Assembly: GCA_030038395.1 (NCBI GenBank)
Contig: JASHOZ010000025.1
Location: forward strand, 1 to 64,000
Origin: Nitrososphaerales archaeon
GTDB taxonomy: Archaea > Thermoproteota > Nitrososphaeria > Nitrososphaerales > Gagatemarchaeaceae
Direction: 5' to 3'
DNA: 64,000 nucleotides
The position numbers and the translations under genes were made by a program. Of this stretch, positions 16,249 through 24,065 are shown piece after piece. The notes under the pieces were generated by a model. The model saw only the letters and a program-made list of their open reading frames with translations, was not told the origin of the DNA and did not search any database. Position 1 is the first letter of the stretch. The number at the start of each line of letters is the position of its first letter.

Positions 16249-16893
16249 CTATTTAATCGCCAACGTGCCGAGCGAAGGCATTGCCACCAAGGGCGCTACG
16301 AGGGCGGCCACGACCGCGAACGTAACGATTGTTGCCGCCACGTTCAGCACCAAGTTCCTCCCGGAGAGATACAGCCCAAGCATCGCAGACGAAATGCATG
16401 CCATCGCGAACGCGGCGTACATCACGCCACCTGGTGCCACGGATGCCGGGGCGGAAGTGAAGCTGACAAGGTTCACGAGCGGCCCTAGCGTGGCGATCAT
16501 GGCGGACACGGCTCCCAGCACGATCGACGCTATTATCCCTCTGAACCTCATCACCCTGTCCTCAAGCTTCCTGTTCTCCCTGGCCTTCAGCCACTTCTCG
16601 AGGGTCAAGGAGAGCCCCTCGCCAGAGTCTCCGATGGCGGCCGTGCTGCTGGTGCGCGCCTTCGATATGAGCGATGCAAGCATAGCCACTTCCTCCCCTC
16701 TCTCCTCCACCGGCGCGACAGCGACCGAGAGCGACGACCCGAGGAGGAGTCTCCGTGCCACCTCTTTGCCAGACGGCCCCTCCCCACGCATCTCCACCAC
16801 AAGCGCTTGAGCCGCACCGCCCCTCTCATGCACCCTTCGGAGCACTCTGCGCAGCGCTAACAGCAGCGAGATGTCAGAGGGCGACTCCCTCAC
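16249..16893 (-). CDS. TadC/T2SSF-like pilus platform protein, C-terminal half
   Basis: This 214-residue protein starts with a cytoplasmic helical domain (residues 1-115, T2SSF-like) and then has three to four membrane helices (about 120-140, 155-180, 185-210). Together with the adjacent 220-residue protein it matches the two halves of FlaJ/TadB-TadC platform proteins, encoded separately as in Tad systems. Its GTG start overlaps the stop of that gene by four bases. It would anchor the TadA/FlaI motor to the growing pilus. Confidence 0.75.
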   Translation of the reverse strand: MRESPSDISLLLALRRVLRRVHERGGAAQALVVEMRGEGPSGKEVARRLLLGSSLSVAVAPVEERGEEVAMLASLISKARTSSTAAIGDSGEGLSLTLEKWLKARENRKLEDRVMRFRGIIASIVLGAVSAMIATLGPLVNLVSFTSAPASVAPGGVMYAAFAMACISSAMLGLYLSGRNLVLNVAATIVTFAVVAALVAPLVAMPSLGTLAIK

Positions 16894-17552
16894 GCCCTGT
16901 CCGCGGAGCAGAAGTTGAACGCGATCTCGAGGACTACCACGTCGAGGGCGACGAGTTCTGCAAGGTCATCGGGAGTCGTGACGCGTGAGATGACAGAGTA
17001 CATGACAAGAAGGATGGGGGTGAAGATGCAAACGGTCATGAATATGGGGAGCTTGGTTTCGTGCGACAGCTGTGCGTAGCTCGTGATGCCTTCGCTCTCT
17101 TCCCCACGCTCGTCGAGGGTCTGAGGGGACTGGTCGGCGACGCCGCAGACCGCGTTTGCCGCGGAGTAGGAGGCTAGATGCGCAGAGGCGGTTCGCACGG
17201 ACTCGCGCACCGGGACACCGAGCAGCACGCTTCTGCCCGCCGCCTTCAGCGCGGCCGCGATGCCGGGCTCATCCGAGCGAAGCGACAGGAGCGTCTTCGC
17301 CCTCGACCCGCTCGCTGAGAGGCACGTTGCGGCGGCCGCCGAGATCGTCACGGCTTCTCGCGACTCGCTGCAAGATGAAGCCTGCCCCACTCGTCGCGGC
17401 GCCGATACGCACGCGTAGAAGACGAGACCGCTGACTATGAGTTGGACATCCTCCGTAGAGCCGCCTAGCACCCCGCCCACGAGTCCTCTGAATACAAGGG
17501 CGGCGCCCGCGGCGGCTGCGAGAGAGAGACAGACTAGCTTCTTGAGGTCCAC
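16890..17552 (-). CDS. TadB-like pilus platform protein, N-terminal half
   Basis: This 220-residue protein has two N-terminal hydrophobic helices (about 5-28 and 37-52), a cytoplasmic helical domain (about 70-165) and two C-terminal helices (about 165-190 and 195-215). This is the TadB/T2SSF arrangement and complements the following TadC-like gene, with which it overlaps by four bases. The motor ATPase gene lies 42 bases upstream on the same strand. Sequence divergence is high, so the call rests on topology and gene order as much as on motifs. Confidence 0.7.
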   Translation of the reverse strand: MDLKKLVCLSLAAAAGAALVFRGLVGGVLGGSTEDVQLIVSGLVFYACVSAPRRVGQASSCSESREAVTISAAAATCLSASGSRAKTLLSLRSDEPGIAAALKAAGRSVLLGVPVRESVRTASAHLASYSAANAVCGVADQSPQTLDERGEESEGITSYAQLSHETKLPIFMTVCIFTPILLVMYSVISRVTTPDDLAELVALDVVVLEIAFNFCSADRA

Positions 17553-17594
17553 GTTGCCGAGCTCGTGGCGGCTGAAGTCGATTGCACTGTCACC

Positions 17595-19025
17595 TCACTC
17601 GCCAAGCCTCGCTTCTGCACTGGCTATCCGGCTGGCAAGTTCGAGCTCGTTGACGCCTATTGGTGGACGCAGCCACCCTACGCCGCCTACCCTCTGAAGA
17701 CGAAACTCCCTGTCACGCACGAAGACATCCCGAAGCCTGGGTTCGCCACTCTCGGACATGACCTCGCAAATGCGAGCTACGAACCGTCCGGACCGCAGTC
17801 TGTCCGGTCGCACCATCTGCACTAGGAGGCCGAGGTCGAGGAGGCACTGCCTGGGTATCCCATGAATCTCCACCCACCTCCTGAGGGCCTGCTCGACCGT
17901 CGACGCGTGGAATGTCTGTATCCCCCTCACCCCTGCGGAGAGGGCGTGAAAGAACGCCTTGCTGTGGCTCTCTGACTGGAGCTCGCTCAGTATGACGATG
18001 TCCGGCGAGCGGTGGAGGGCCTTCACGATCTCTGACTCTTTGGTGCGTTCTGAGGGCGTGCCCCGGTCAAACGGGTCGACTTTGAGCTTCACCTGGTGGT
18101 AGCCTCTGCCTATCAGGTCTCCTGTCTCGACCGCGTCCTCGATGTAGATTCGCCTGAGCTTTGGCTGGACCTGTTCATCGATCGCGTTCAGGAGCGTGGT
18201 CTTGCCTGTCCCGGTTTCGCCGACGATGGTGACGTTTCCGCCCGACTCGACCCAGCCGATCAGCGTCGACGCGGCTTCGACTGAAATCACGCCAAGGGCA
18301 GCCAGGTCGCGAATCGAAAGCGATGTCACGCTCAGTCTTCTCACATCGAGCGAGAACCTGTTCACCGAAATTGGATCCAAGTCAAGAGAGATCCGCAGCC
18401 TTGCGCCAGCTATCTCGAGGTCGTTCTTCAGGGAAGGGGTGTCGTAGTCGATGGTGTACCCGTTGAAAGTGTCCATGTGGGTCTCTAGCGACTGCCTCTC
18501 GCGCCCCACGAGCAGCATAGTAGTCTCGCATCTCCCGGCGTCGACGTGGTCCAGGTACAACGGGGAAGAGTCGGAGTCAACGAAGAACTCTGTCACCTTC
18601 GCATCTTTCGCTATTGCGAGTATTCTGGACAGCCCTATCGCCTCGTACGCTACGAGCTCGGCGAGCTCTCTGACTTGGCAACCGGGGAGTAACTGTGCGA
18701 CCCATTCAGCGGCCATCTGTGTAAGCACGCTCACGAGGCGGTCGAATGTCAAGGGTTGAACTGACACCGGGTCCAACCTCTCTGACACCTCGGCGGTAGC
18801 CCGTCTCAGACTGATCAGGGCCTCGTTCGGGAGGGTGCAGGAAACGTTGTAGAAGTTCGCCTCGCTTCGCGTAGCGAGTTGATAGGCAAAAGGGTACGAC
18901 TCGTATGAGGTGAATGCTCCCTCAAGGGGCTTTCCTAGCAACTCGGAGAGGAGCGGCCCTGGGACTGACGCGACCTTCTTCCTGGACGCGAGCCTCAGCA
19001 GCGTGCGCTCTACTCGGCTCACCAA
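17595..19025 (-). CDS. TadA/FlaI-type secretion/pilus motor ATPase
   Basis: This 476-residue type II/IV secretion ATPase has Walker A GETGTGKTT (about 268), an Asp-box-like YIEDAVE, a Walker B region DIVILSELQS and a His-box-like GVRGIQTFHAST. The N-terminal 200 residues form the variable archaeal domain. It powers pilus assembly together with the TadB/TadC-like proteins encoded downstream. The TTG at 19025 (or the GTG at the next codon) is placed about 32 bases after a minus-strand TATA-like CTTTTATC, so the transcript is probably leaderless. A divergent pilin-like operon starts on the other side of the same intergenic region. Confidence 0.9.
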   Translation of the reverse strand: MVSRVERTLLRLASRKKVASVPGPLLSELLGKPLEGAFTSYESYPFAYQLATRSEANFYNVSCTLPNEALISLRRATAEVSERLDPVSVQPLTFDRLVSVLTQMAAEWVAQLLPGCQVRELAELVAYEAIGLSRILAIAKDAKVTEFFVDSDSSPLYLDHVDAGRCETTMLLVGRERQSLETHMDTFNGYTIDYDTPSLKNDLEIAGARLRISLDLDPISVNRFSLDVRRLSVTSLSIRDLAALGVISVEAASTLIGWVESGGNVTIVGETGTGKTTLLNAIDEQVQPKLRRIYIEDAVETGDLIGRGYHQVKLKVDPFDRGTPSERTKESEIVKALHRSPDIVILSELQSESHSKAFFHALSAGVRGIQTFHASTVEQALRRWVEIHGIPRQCLLDLGLLVQMVRPDRLRSGRFVARICEVMSESGEPRLRDVFVRDREFRLQRVGGVGWLRPPIGVNELELASRIASAEARLGE

Positions 19026-19052
19026 CTGTGGGTCGCTTGTTACTCCTTACGC

Positions 19053-19082
19053 CGATAAAAGGCGCAAGGTTGGACGTTAAGT
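19053..19082. promoter_or_regulatory. Divergent promoters of the pilus locus
   Basis: Two back-to-back TATA-like boxes lie here. On the minus strand CTTTTATC (about 19053-19061) sits 32 bases before the motor ATPase start. On the plus strand CGTTAAGTA (about 19071-19080) sits about 29 bases before the TTG at 19105. The arrangement would let both arms of the locus be controlled together. Confidence 0.5.
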
Positions 19083-19104
19083 ACGCCGCCGCAGTCAATG
19101 ATGA

Positions 19105-19461
19105 TTGGTCGAGCTCGTCGAGTATACCCTGGTAGTCCTCTCCTCCACCCTGCTGATCACAGGGTCAGTGCTCGTCTACGACGGCTACGCGAGTTCAGAG
19201 GCGACCCTCATCGAGAGTGAAGCCTTCTCAACTCTTGTGGCTGGCGCGAAGGAGGCAACTTGGAATGGAACGGACACCCTGACAGTGGTGGTCCCTTCCG
19301 CCGTCGTCGCCTGTTCGGACGAGACTCTCTCCCTGAATGCTTCTGGTTCAGTTGATGCAAGCAGCATCGGCGTCCCGTGCGCATTCAGCTATGAGACTTC
19401 GGCGGGCGTCCACACCTTCCAGTTCGACTACAACCTGACGCTGACTCTCCTGGTGACTTAG
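19105..19461 (+). CDS. Pilin-like membrane protein with Glu-Tyr motif but no leader
   Basis: The TTG-started 118-residue protein begins VELVEYTLVVLSSTLLITGS: a Glu-Tyr pair followed by a hydrophobic helix, as in mature Flp/TadE-type pilins. No basic prepilin leader is present, because in-frame stops lie immediately upstream. The rest is an extracellular-type beta-rich domain with two Cys (residues near 71 and 92) and NxS/T sites. It opens the divergent arm of the pilus locus and is followed directly, in frame, by another membrane protein. A minor pilin or TadE-like subunit is the best guess. Confidence 0.6.
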   Translation: MVELVEYTLVVLSSTLLITGSVLVYDGYASSEATLIESEAFSTLVAGAKEATWNGTDTLTVVVPSAVVACSDETLSLNASGSVDASSIGVPCAFSYETSAGVHTFQFDYNLTLTLLVT

Positions 19462-19839
19462 CTGCCCGCGTCAGCCACGTCCTCGGCGATTTCTTGGGGG
19501 GCTTACCTAGCCGCGGCAGCATCTCTCGTTCTGCTTCTTTCGCCTCCGCTTTCTGCGGCCTATTCTGGCTCTGAGCTTGGCGCGGCCTCGCAGGTGCTGG
19601 CAGGGATTGCGGACATCATGGGGGAGATGCGCCCCGGCCTTACTCTCAGCTTCTCCTTCGGTTCATCCGGGGCCCAGGGGTATGTGACGGTGAACGGCAG
19701 CTTGCTGACGTACACGACGCCGTATGGCGTCGTCGCGGCCTTCTCCTCGATGCGCTGCTCCCCGATCGAACTTCTCCCGGGGGTCAGGTACGCTGCCCAG
19801 ATGGAAGACGGATTCGTGGTGATCCTTGTCCTTGGCTGA
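19462..19839 (+). CDS. Pilus-locus membrane protein with probable CTG start
   Basis: The reading frame after the preceding TAG is open for 126 codons and encodes a hydrophobic N-terminal helix (WGAYLAAAASLVLLL, about residues 12-28) and then a beta-rich domain. No ATG, GTG or TTG lies upstream of that helix; the first standard codon is GTG at 19594, which would discard it. A CTG immediately follows the stop and has GGTGA five bases before it, the same spacing as at the oxidase gene. I therefore call the start at CTG 19462. The role is probably a secreted or membrane-anchored pilus component. Confidence 0.5.
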   Translation: MPASATSSAISWGAYLAAAASLVLLLSPPLSAAYSGSELGAASQVLAGIADIMGEMRPGLTLSFSFGSSGAQGYVTVNGSLLTYTTPYGVVAAFSSMRCSPIELLPGVRYAAQMEDGFVVILVLG

Positions 19840-19936
19840 GGTAGAAACCTTCGTCGACGTCGCGCTGATGTACGCGGCGATCATAACACTCGCACTGCTC
19901 GCGCTCGCAACTCTCGCTGCGAGGGCTGTGCGGTGA
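19832..19936 (+). CDS. 34-residue single-helix membrane protein of the pilus locus
   Basis: This TTG-started mini-ORF overlaps the end of the previous gene by eight bases and the start of the next by four (GTGA). It encodes VETFVDVALMYAAIITLALLALATLAARAVR, essentially one membrane helix with a short acidic N-terminus and a basic end. The tight overlaps on both sides argue that it is translated. It is too short for normal annotation. The role is presumably as a small accessory or pilin-like subunit. Confidence 0.55.
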   Translation: MAEVETFVDVALMYAAIITLALLALATLAARAVR

Positions 19937-20295
19937 AGTTCCTAGACGTCGCAGTCGCGGTGATCATAGGACTGTCCGCGTTCGTCTCGCTCGACGCCTT
20001 CAGCCCCACGGCGAACGTCGCCGCTTCGTACGCACTCGAGCGACAGGCATCCGCGCGCGACAGCCTGAGCGCACTGATTGCCTCTCCTGGCGTAGCTTGG
20101 CTGCAGAGCGCGTCCATGGCCCAGACTTGTGCGCTGCTCGCGTCGCTCTCAAACAACTCTGTCGTGTTCTCGGCGACTCAGGGAGCTGTCGCCTGCCGCG
20201 GTGCCCCGGCTGGAGCTGTCGCATCAGCGAACTTGACTCTCTCCTTCCCGTCAAGGACGCTGGTGCTTGAGGCTTGGGCGATCGCAAAGCCATAG
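19933..20295 (+). CDS. Pseudopilin-like membrane protein
   Basis: This 120-residue protein opens with MKFLDVAVAVIIGLSAFVSLDAF, a hydrophobic helix with an acidic residue at position 5, as in mature pilins and minor pseudopilins. No prepilin leader precedes it. The remainder is Ala/Ser-rich with two Cys that could pair. The GTG start overlaps the preceding mini-ORF, and the gene overlaps the next by 22 bases. It is most likely a minor subunit of the pilus-like structure. Confidence 0.55.
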   Translation: MKFLDVAVAVIIGLSAFVSLDAFSPTANVAASYALERQASARDSLSALIASPGVAWLQSASMAQTCALLASLSNNSVVFSATQGAVACRGAPAGAVASANLTLSFPSRTLVLEAWAIAKP

Positions 20296-21089
20296 GTGCG
20301 AGCCTCGCGGCGGCCGCGATATTCTCCGTCATCCTGATCGCCAACGCCGCACTCCTCTCGGGGTCCGAGGAGCACGAGGTGCTCGCCGCTCAAGGGGACG
20401 CTGAGAGCTACTTGGCGGCGAACTCATCGGCACTCCAGGCGACGATCGCACTGGCGCTCCTTGACGGGCTCCAAGAGTCGCTCTCGGCGCGTACGCTACC
20501 GTGCGTGAACTCGTCGGCATACGTCGAGGCCAGCGTCGACGGGGTGCCCTTCAACCAGAGCATGAGTCAAGTCAGCGGCAGCGGGGAGCTCGAGCCTGGG
20601 ATGAACCTGACCGAAGCGGACGACTTCACGGCTCTTTATCCCTTCAATGGATGGCGGGGCGGAGACCTGAACGTCCTGTCAGACGAAGTGGTCACGGGGG
20701 GCGTCGAGTACTTCGGAGTGAGTCTGAATGTGAGTCAACAGTACAGACTCAGCCTCCCGGTCAGGCTGGGCAGGATGTCAGAGATTTGCGTTGACGCCCT
20801 GGCGGCTGCGGAGGCTCCTCTAGTTCAGTTGAGCGCTTCCGGATGCAACGCCTCCGCCGTGGGACAGGCGGTCGACGCGGTTGCGTCTGAAATGAGGGCG
20901 AGCGCCGAGAGCTACGGCCTTGAGGCCTCTCTCGGTTACACGCTCGAGCCTTTGTCTCGGTGTAGCGTCGTTCTGCTCTCCGAGGTAAACGAGACGGGCA
21001 TTCAAGGTCCGCTAGGGACGTTCAGCGTTGCCTTGGAGCAGGAAGCAACGCTCGCGCTTCCAACGGGGAACGCAAGTGGGCTTGCGTGA
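20274..21089 (+). CDS. Pilus-locus surface protein, pilin-like N-terminus
   Basis: This 271-residue protein has a short basic N-terminus (GDRKAIG), one hydrophobic helix (about residues 8-30) and a large extracellular domain with many NxS/T sequons and several Cys. The leader RKAIG followed by a hydrophobic helix resembles a class III/prepilin-type signal. It is the last and largest gene of the divergent arm and could be a tip or adhesin subunit. Its last 68 bases overlap the convergent TFB gene on the other strand. The TTG at 20274 is the only start keeping the basic leader. Confidence 0.6.
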   Translation: MGDRKAIGASLAAAAIFSVILIANAALLSGSEEHEVLAAQGDAESYLAANSSALQATIALALLDGLQESLSARTLPCVNSSAYVEASVDGVPFNQSMSQVSGSGELEPGMNLTEADDFTALYPFNGWRGGDLNVLSDEVVTGGVEYFGVSLNVSQQYRLSLPVRLGRMSEICVDALAAAEAPLVQLSASGCNASAVGQAVDAVASEMRASAESYGLEASLGYTLEPLSRCSVVLLSEVNETGIQGPLGTFSVALEQEATLALPTGNASGLA

Positions 21090-21999
21090 ATATCTCCTTG
21101 TACTGTTCTCTGACCGTGTACTCCGCTGTGTCTCCGCACTCTGCTACCTGCCTTTGAGTGAGCCTCCTTCGTCTCCCTTCACGATCTGCGAGGAGCAGCT
21201 CGGCGCCGTATACCGCGGTCGCGGCCAGAGCGCATGGGCTCCTCCCTACCTTCGCGCTCCACGCAAGCGACCCCAGGATCTCTACTGCCGTCGTTCTGAG
21301 CGAGTTGAAGTAAGAAACGGCCTGAACTCCTTCCTTCTTCAGTTCTGCCGTCAGCCTCCCGTCTGACCCCAGCTTGACGATGACGCGCCCCACGTAGTCC
21401 TCAGGGCCTCTCGCCTCGGTCTTGATTGGCGAGTCCAGAGAAAGCTGGATCAACGACGAAACCTTGACTCGCCTACCTAGCGCCTGGAACGAGCCCACCA
21501 CGTCCTTGATCGAGACAGCGGTGACCCCTTCGGCCTTGCATGCTGCAACGAGCGCGTAGGCCGATACGGTTGCGAGGGTGATGCGCCTGTCCCCCCTCTC
21601 GGAGGCTAAGACCTTCTTTGCGATCACTATGGCATGTGCCATCACGACCGTCGGCAGCGACAGCTTCTCGCTGACCCTCTCAATCATCTTCGCGGTGGCG
21701 TACACTGCGCTCTCCTCCCTTCCCGCGTAGTCAGAGACGAGCTTGAGGTACTGGTACGAAGACCCCTGCTGTGCTAGTCCTCTGGAACCCCTCTCCTTCC
21801 TCGTGCCTTCGACTGTTCCCATATACCCGCCGAGGGCTTGCCCCGTGAAGTCTATGGCCACCAGACGAGAGGAGGGCCCGATCTCTAGGACCTGCTTTTC
21901 TCTGACTATCCCGCAGCGCTGGCAGACTAGTTCGTCTTCCATGTCCAGCAGCCTCCCTGAACAGTCATCACACACGCATGTCGGTTCATCAGATTGCAT
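21022..21999 (-). CDS. tfb: Transcription initiation factor B (TFB) paralogue
   Basis: This 325-residue protein has an N-terminal zinc ribbon (CDDC and CQRC spaced about 15 residues apart), a linker resembling the B-finger region, and two cyclin-like repeats (about 95-190 and 200-300). TFB recruits RNA polymerase to TATA/TBP complexes. The ATG at 21999 puts the ribbon near the N-terminus; the upstream extension is unlikely. The cyclin repeats look more divergent than a housekeeping TFB, so this may be one of several paralogues. Its 3' end overlaps the convergent pilus gene. Confidence 0.88.
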   Translation of the reverse strand: MQSDEPTCVCDDCSGRLLDMEDELVCQRCGIVREKQVLEIGPSSRLVAIDFTGQALGGYMGTVEGTRKERGSRGLAQQGSSYQYLKLVSDYAGREESAVYATAKMIERVSEKLSLPTVVMAHAIVIAKKVLASERGDRRITLATVSAYALVAACKAEGVTAVSIKDVVGSFQALGRRVKVSSLIQLSLDSPIKTEARGPEDYVGRVIVKLGSDGRLTAELKKEGVQAVSYFNSLRTTAVEILGSLAWSAKVGRSPCALAATAVYGAELLLADREGRRRRLTQRQVAECGDTAEYTVREQYKEIFTQAHLRSPLEARALLPAPRQR

Positions 22000-22130
22000 G
22001 CTCCTCGTACCGATGGCGGCGGATAACTCGACGGAGGGGCACTTCCGTCCCTGCACGCGACTGAAGCGTCCTCGCTACCTTGCCTGGAGGTCACGGAGGG
22101 AGGGTGGGTTCACGGAATGTGATGGCGGGC

Positions 22131-22805
22131 TCACGGGGTGCACGCCGGAGCGTACGACGGCGTCTCGGAGCAGTAGGTCCACGCGAAGACTGACCCGTTG
22201 TAGACGGGGAGGTCGTCCGCCCCGACTTGAGGGGACTGCCACTTCGCAGTCGCGTTGTAGGTCCAGAGGAACCAATACATCGTGTTTGAGTTCGACACGC
22301 CGTCGATTCCGCTCACGAAGTGCTCCTGATACGCAGGGTACCAGGTCGCCTGCATGTCTCCGTTCGTGAGGACCACCGTGGCGGAGTAGAGGTTCCAGCC
22401 AGGTTGCACGGCGGTGTCGTTGTACCAGCGGAGCGTCCCGTTGCCGAAGTCCAGCAGGAAGTCGGCGGATAGCAGCGAGCTCCTCGGCGGCTTCAGACTG
22501 AGATACTGGGTCCACAGGCTCGAAAGGGCCATGCTCGCCTGGGTATACACGGGCTCCGTCGTGTTGACGACTGAGAGTACTCCGACTAGGAGGGCGAAGG
22601 TCTGGTTGTAGAGGGAGAGCGACTCGCTGTAGTTCCCCTTCAGTGCGTCGTAGTCGCCGAGTGCGGCGGCGAGCTCAGTCTGATACGTCGTGTTGGACTG
22701 GTTTGCCTGGGCGTATTTTGAGTAATAGAAGGCACCGACTGAGGAACTCAGCACGACTAATGCGACGAGGAATACGACTACGATGTATATCGACTTGTCT
22801 GGCAA
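22131..22805 (-). CDS. Membrane-anchored DUF4430-type surface protein
   Basis: This 224-residue protein has an N-terminal membrane helix (about residues 7-28), an extracytoplasmic helical segment (about 35-100) and a C-terminal domain (about 110-224) with the DUF4430 pattern: NSNTMYWFLWTYN, then VYNGSVFAWTYC. DUF4430 shares the fold of the C-terminal domain of transcobalamin and intrinsic factor, so cobalamin capture is a reasonable inference. The TTG at 22805 is chosen because an in-frame ATG at 22829 lies inside the operator, only about eight bases from the TATA box and so upstream of the expected transcription start. The promoter palindrome is identical to that of the ECF-type gene at 24909. 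Confidence 0.7.
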   Translation of the reverse strand: MPDKSIYIVVVFLVALVVLSSSVGAFYYSKYAQANQSNTTYQTELAAALGDYDALKGNYSESLSLYNQTFALLVGVLSVVNTTEPVYTQASMALSSLWTQYLSLKPPRSSLLSADFLLDFGNGTLRWYNDTAVQPGWNLYSATVVLTNGDMQATWYPAYQEHFVSGIDGVSNSNTMYWFLWTYNATAKWQSPQVGADDLPVYNGSVFAWTYCSETPSYAPACTP

Positions 22806-22813
22806 CCGGCGCT

Positions 22814-22840
22814 TGGATGGTTCATCCATCCACTAATAAG
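22814..22840 (-). promoter_or_regulatory. TATA box plus palindromic operator
   Basis: On the minus strand CTTATTA (22840-22834) is followed by the 15-bp perfect palindrome TGGATGAACCATCCA (22828-22814) and then the TTG start at 22805. The same 15 bases occur at 24891-24905 in the same orientation and at nearly the same distance from a TATA box. The position between TATA and start suits repression by blocking polymerase. Confidence 0.75.
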
Positions 22841-22941
22841 CCTTAGGGCGAACCGTATGTCGGGCCGTTCCATCGTGGCGCCCGGGCCGGGCACAGCACC
22901 GCGCTCGCCCCTATGCCGGCTGCCGTGGAGGGACGCGGTGC

Positions 22942-23946
22942 CTACCCTACTTCGGCTGCCGTGACGGGATAGGCTCCGCACAGCAAACAGAAGGTGGCGC
23001 CTGCAGCGAGGTCGCCGCCGCACTTCGGGCACCTCTTGGTGGTCACCGCGGTCGCGGCGGGGGGAGGAAACATCCTTCTGTAGATGCGGTAGTACACCGC
23101 CTGTTCCTTGTCCCTGATTTCTACCCCGTCCCGAACCGCGGCGTGCTTCCTCTGACGCAGGAAGGCCTCGTCGCCCACACTGTCAGAGTAGTATCGTGTC
23201 AGGTACGTCGTCCCTGTGCCGTACTCAATCGGCGTCTTCTTCCTCCAGGCGCTTCGCGCCCCCATCGTCTCCTGGAATGCCACGCGCAATATCAATTTGC
23301 CGTATTTCCTTCCTCCTCTGAGCCCAACCAACTCCTTAGGACCGAGCTTGCGGGCAAACCTGATCACAGTCGGGTCGAGGTACGGCAGCGCGGCCGCCCC
23401 TCCGAGCGCCGCGGCCATCGGCTTCGAGGAGAAGTGCATGACCCTCCACAGCTGCCGCAGCCGCCTCCTCATCTCCCACGGACCCAGTTCGAAGATGAAG
23501 CTATAGCCTGCGAAGAGCTCGTCGGCGGCGTCGCCCGTCATGACCAAGGAGAACCCCTGCTCCTTGGCGACTCGCATTCCGTGGAAGGTCGCTACGCTGT
23601 TTCTGACCTCCATAGGGTCGAAAGTCTTCAGAGTCTTGATCACCTCGACTAGGTCCTCGTCGAGTGATCTCGTCGACAGCTTCAGAAGCTCCCACTTCAG
23701 CCCGAGCTTGCCCGCGACCCCCCTCGCGTACGGGATGTCAGGCGCGGGTGCCAGCGGGAAGCACACCGTGAAGCACTTCGGCGCCGCGTGCTGGGCGGAT
23801 AAGTGGGCGACGACTGTCGTGTCTAGGCCCCCGGAGAGGAGCAGTGAGTCGCCGAGGTTGCGTGAGACGGCCTGCTCTATGACACGCCTGCATTCGACGA
23901 CCAGCGCCTCAGCCATTTGTCCCCTATGCTCGGCTCCAACAACCAC
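22942..23946 (-). CDS. Asparagine-synthetase-like ATP pyrophosphatase with C-terminal zinc ribbon
   Basis: The 334-residue protein has the PP-loop SGGLDT (about residue 40) and the downstream MTGDAADELFAGY of the AsnB C-terminal synthetase domain. It has no N-terminal glutaminase domain, so ammonia or another amine donor, or another partner, is implied. A two-CxxC zinc ribbon (CPKC and CLLC) closes the protein. The true start is GTG 23946 (27 bases after CTTAATAC, leaderless) or ATG 23916 just after AGGGG. It adenylates a carboxylate, but the substrate is unknown. It lies within the 22-25 kb palindrome locus without its own palindrome. Confidence 0.75.
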   Translation of the reverse strand: MVVGAEHRGQMAEALVVECRRVIEQAVSRNLGDSLLLSGGLDTTVVAHLSAQHAAPKCFTVCFPLAPAPDIPYARGVAGKLGLKWELLKLSTRSLDEDLVEVIKTLKTFDPMEVRNSVATFHGMRVAKEQGFSLVMTGDAADELFAGYSFIFELGPWEMRRRLRQLWRVMHFSSKPMAAALGGAAALPYLDPTVIRFARKLGPKELVGLRGGRKYGKLILRVAFQETMGARSAWRKKTPIEYGTGTTYLTRYYSDSVGDEAFLRQRKHAAVRDGVEIRDKEQAVYYRIYRRMFPPPAATAVTTKRCPKCGGDLAAGATFCLLCGAYPVTAAEVG

Positions 23947-24065
23947 GTAACCGTCAGCCAAGGCAGGAGTATTAAGCCGCTGAGCCCGAGTCCGTCGGCT
24001 CTCGGTGCTCGTATCGGCGTGAAGGTCGGAATACGGTAAAATACGGCGCGGGGACGGAGACAACG

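Noticed and set aside
22806-22829. ATG 22829 as start of the DUF4430-type protein
   Set aside because: It is within the operator and only about eight bases from the TATA box, so it would lie upstream of the expected transcription start.
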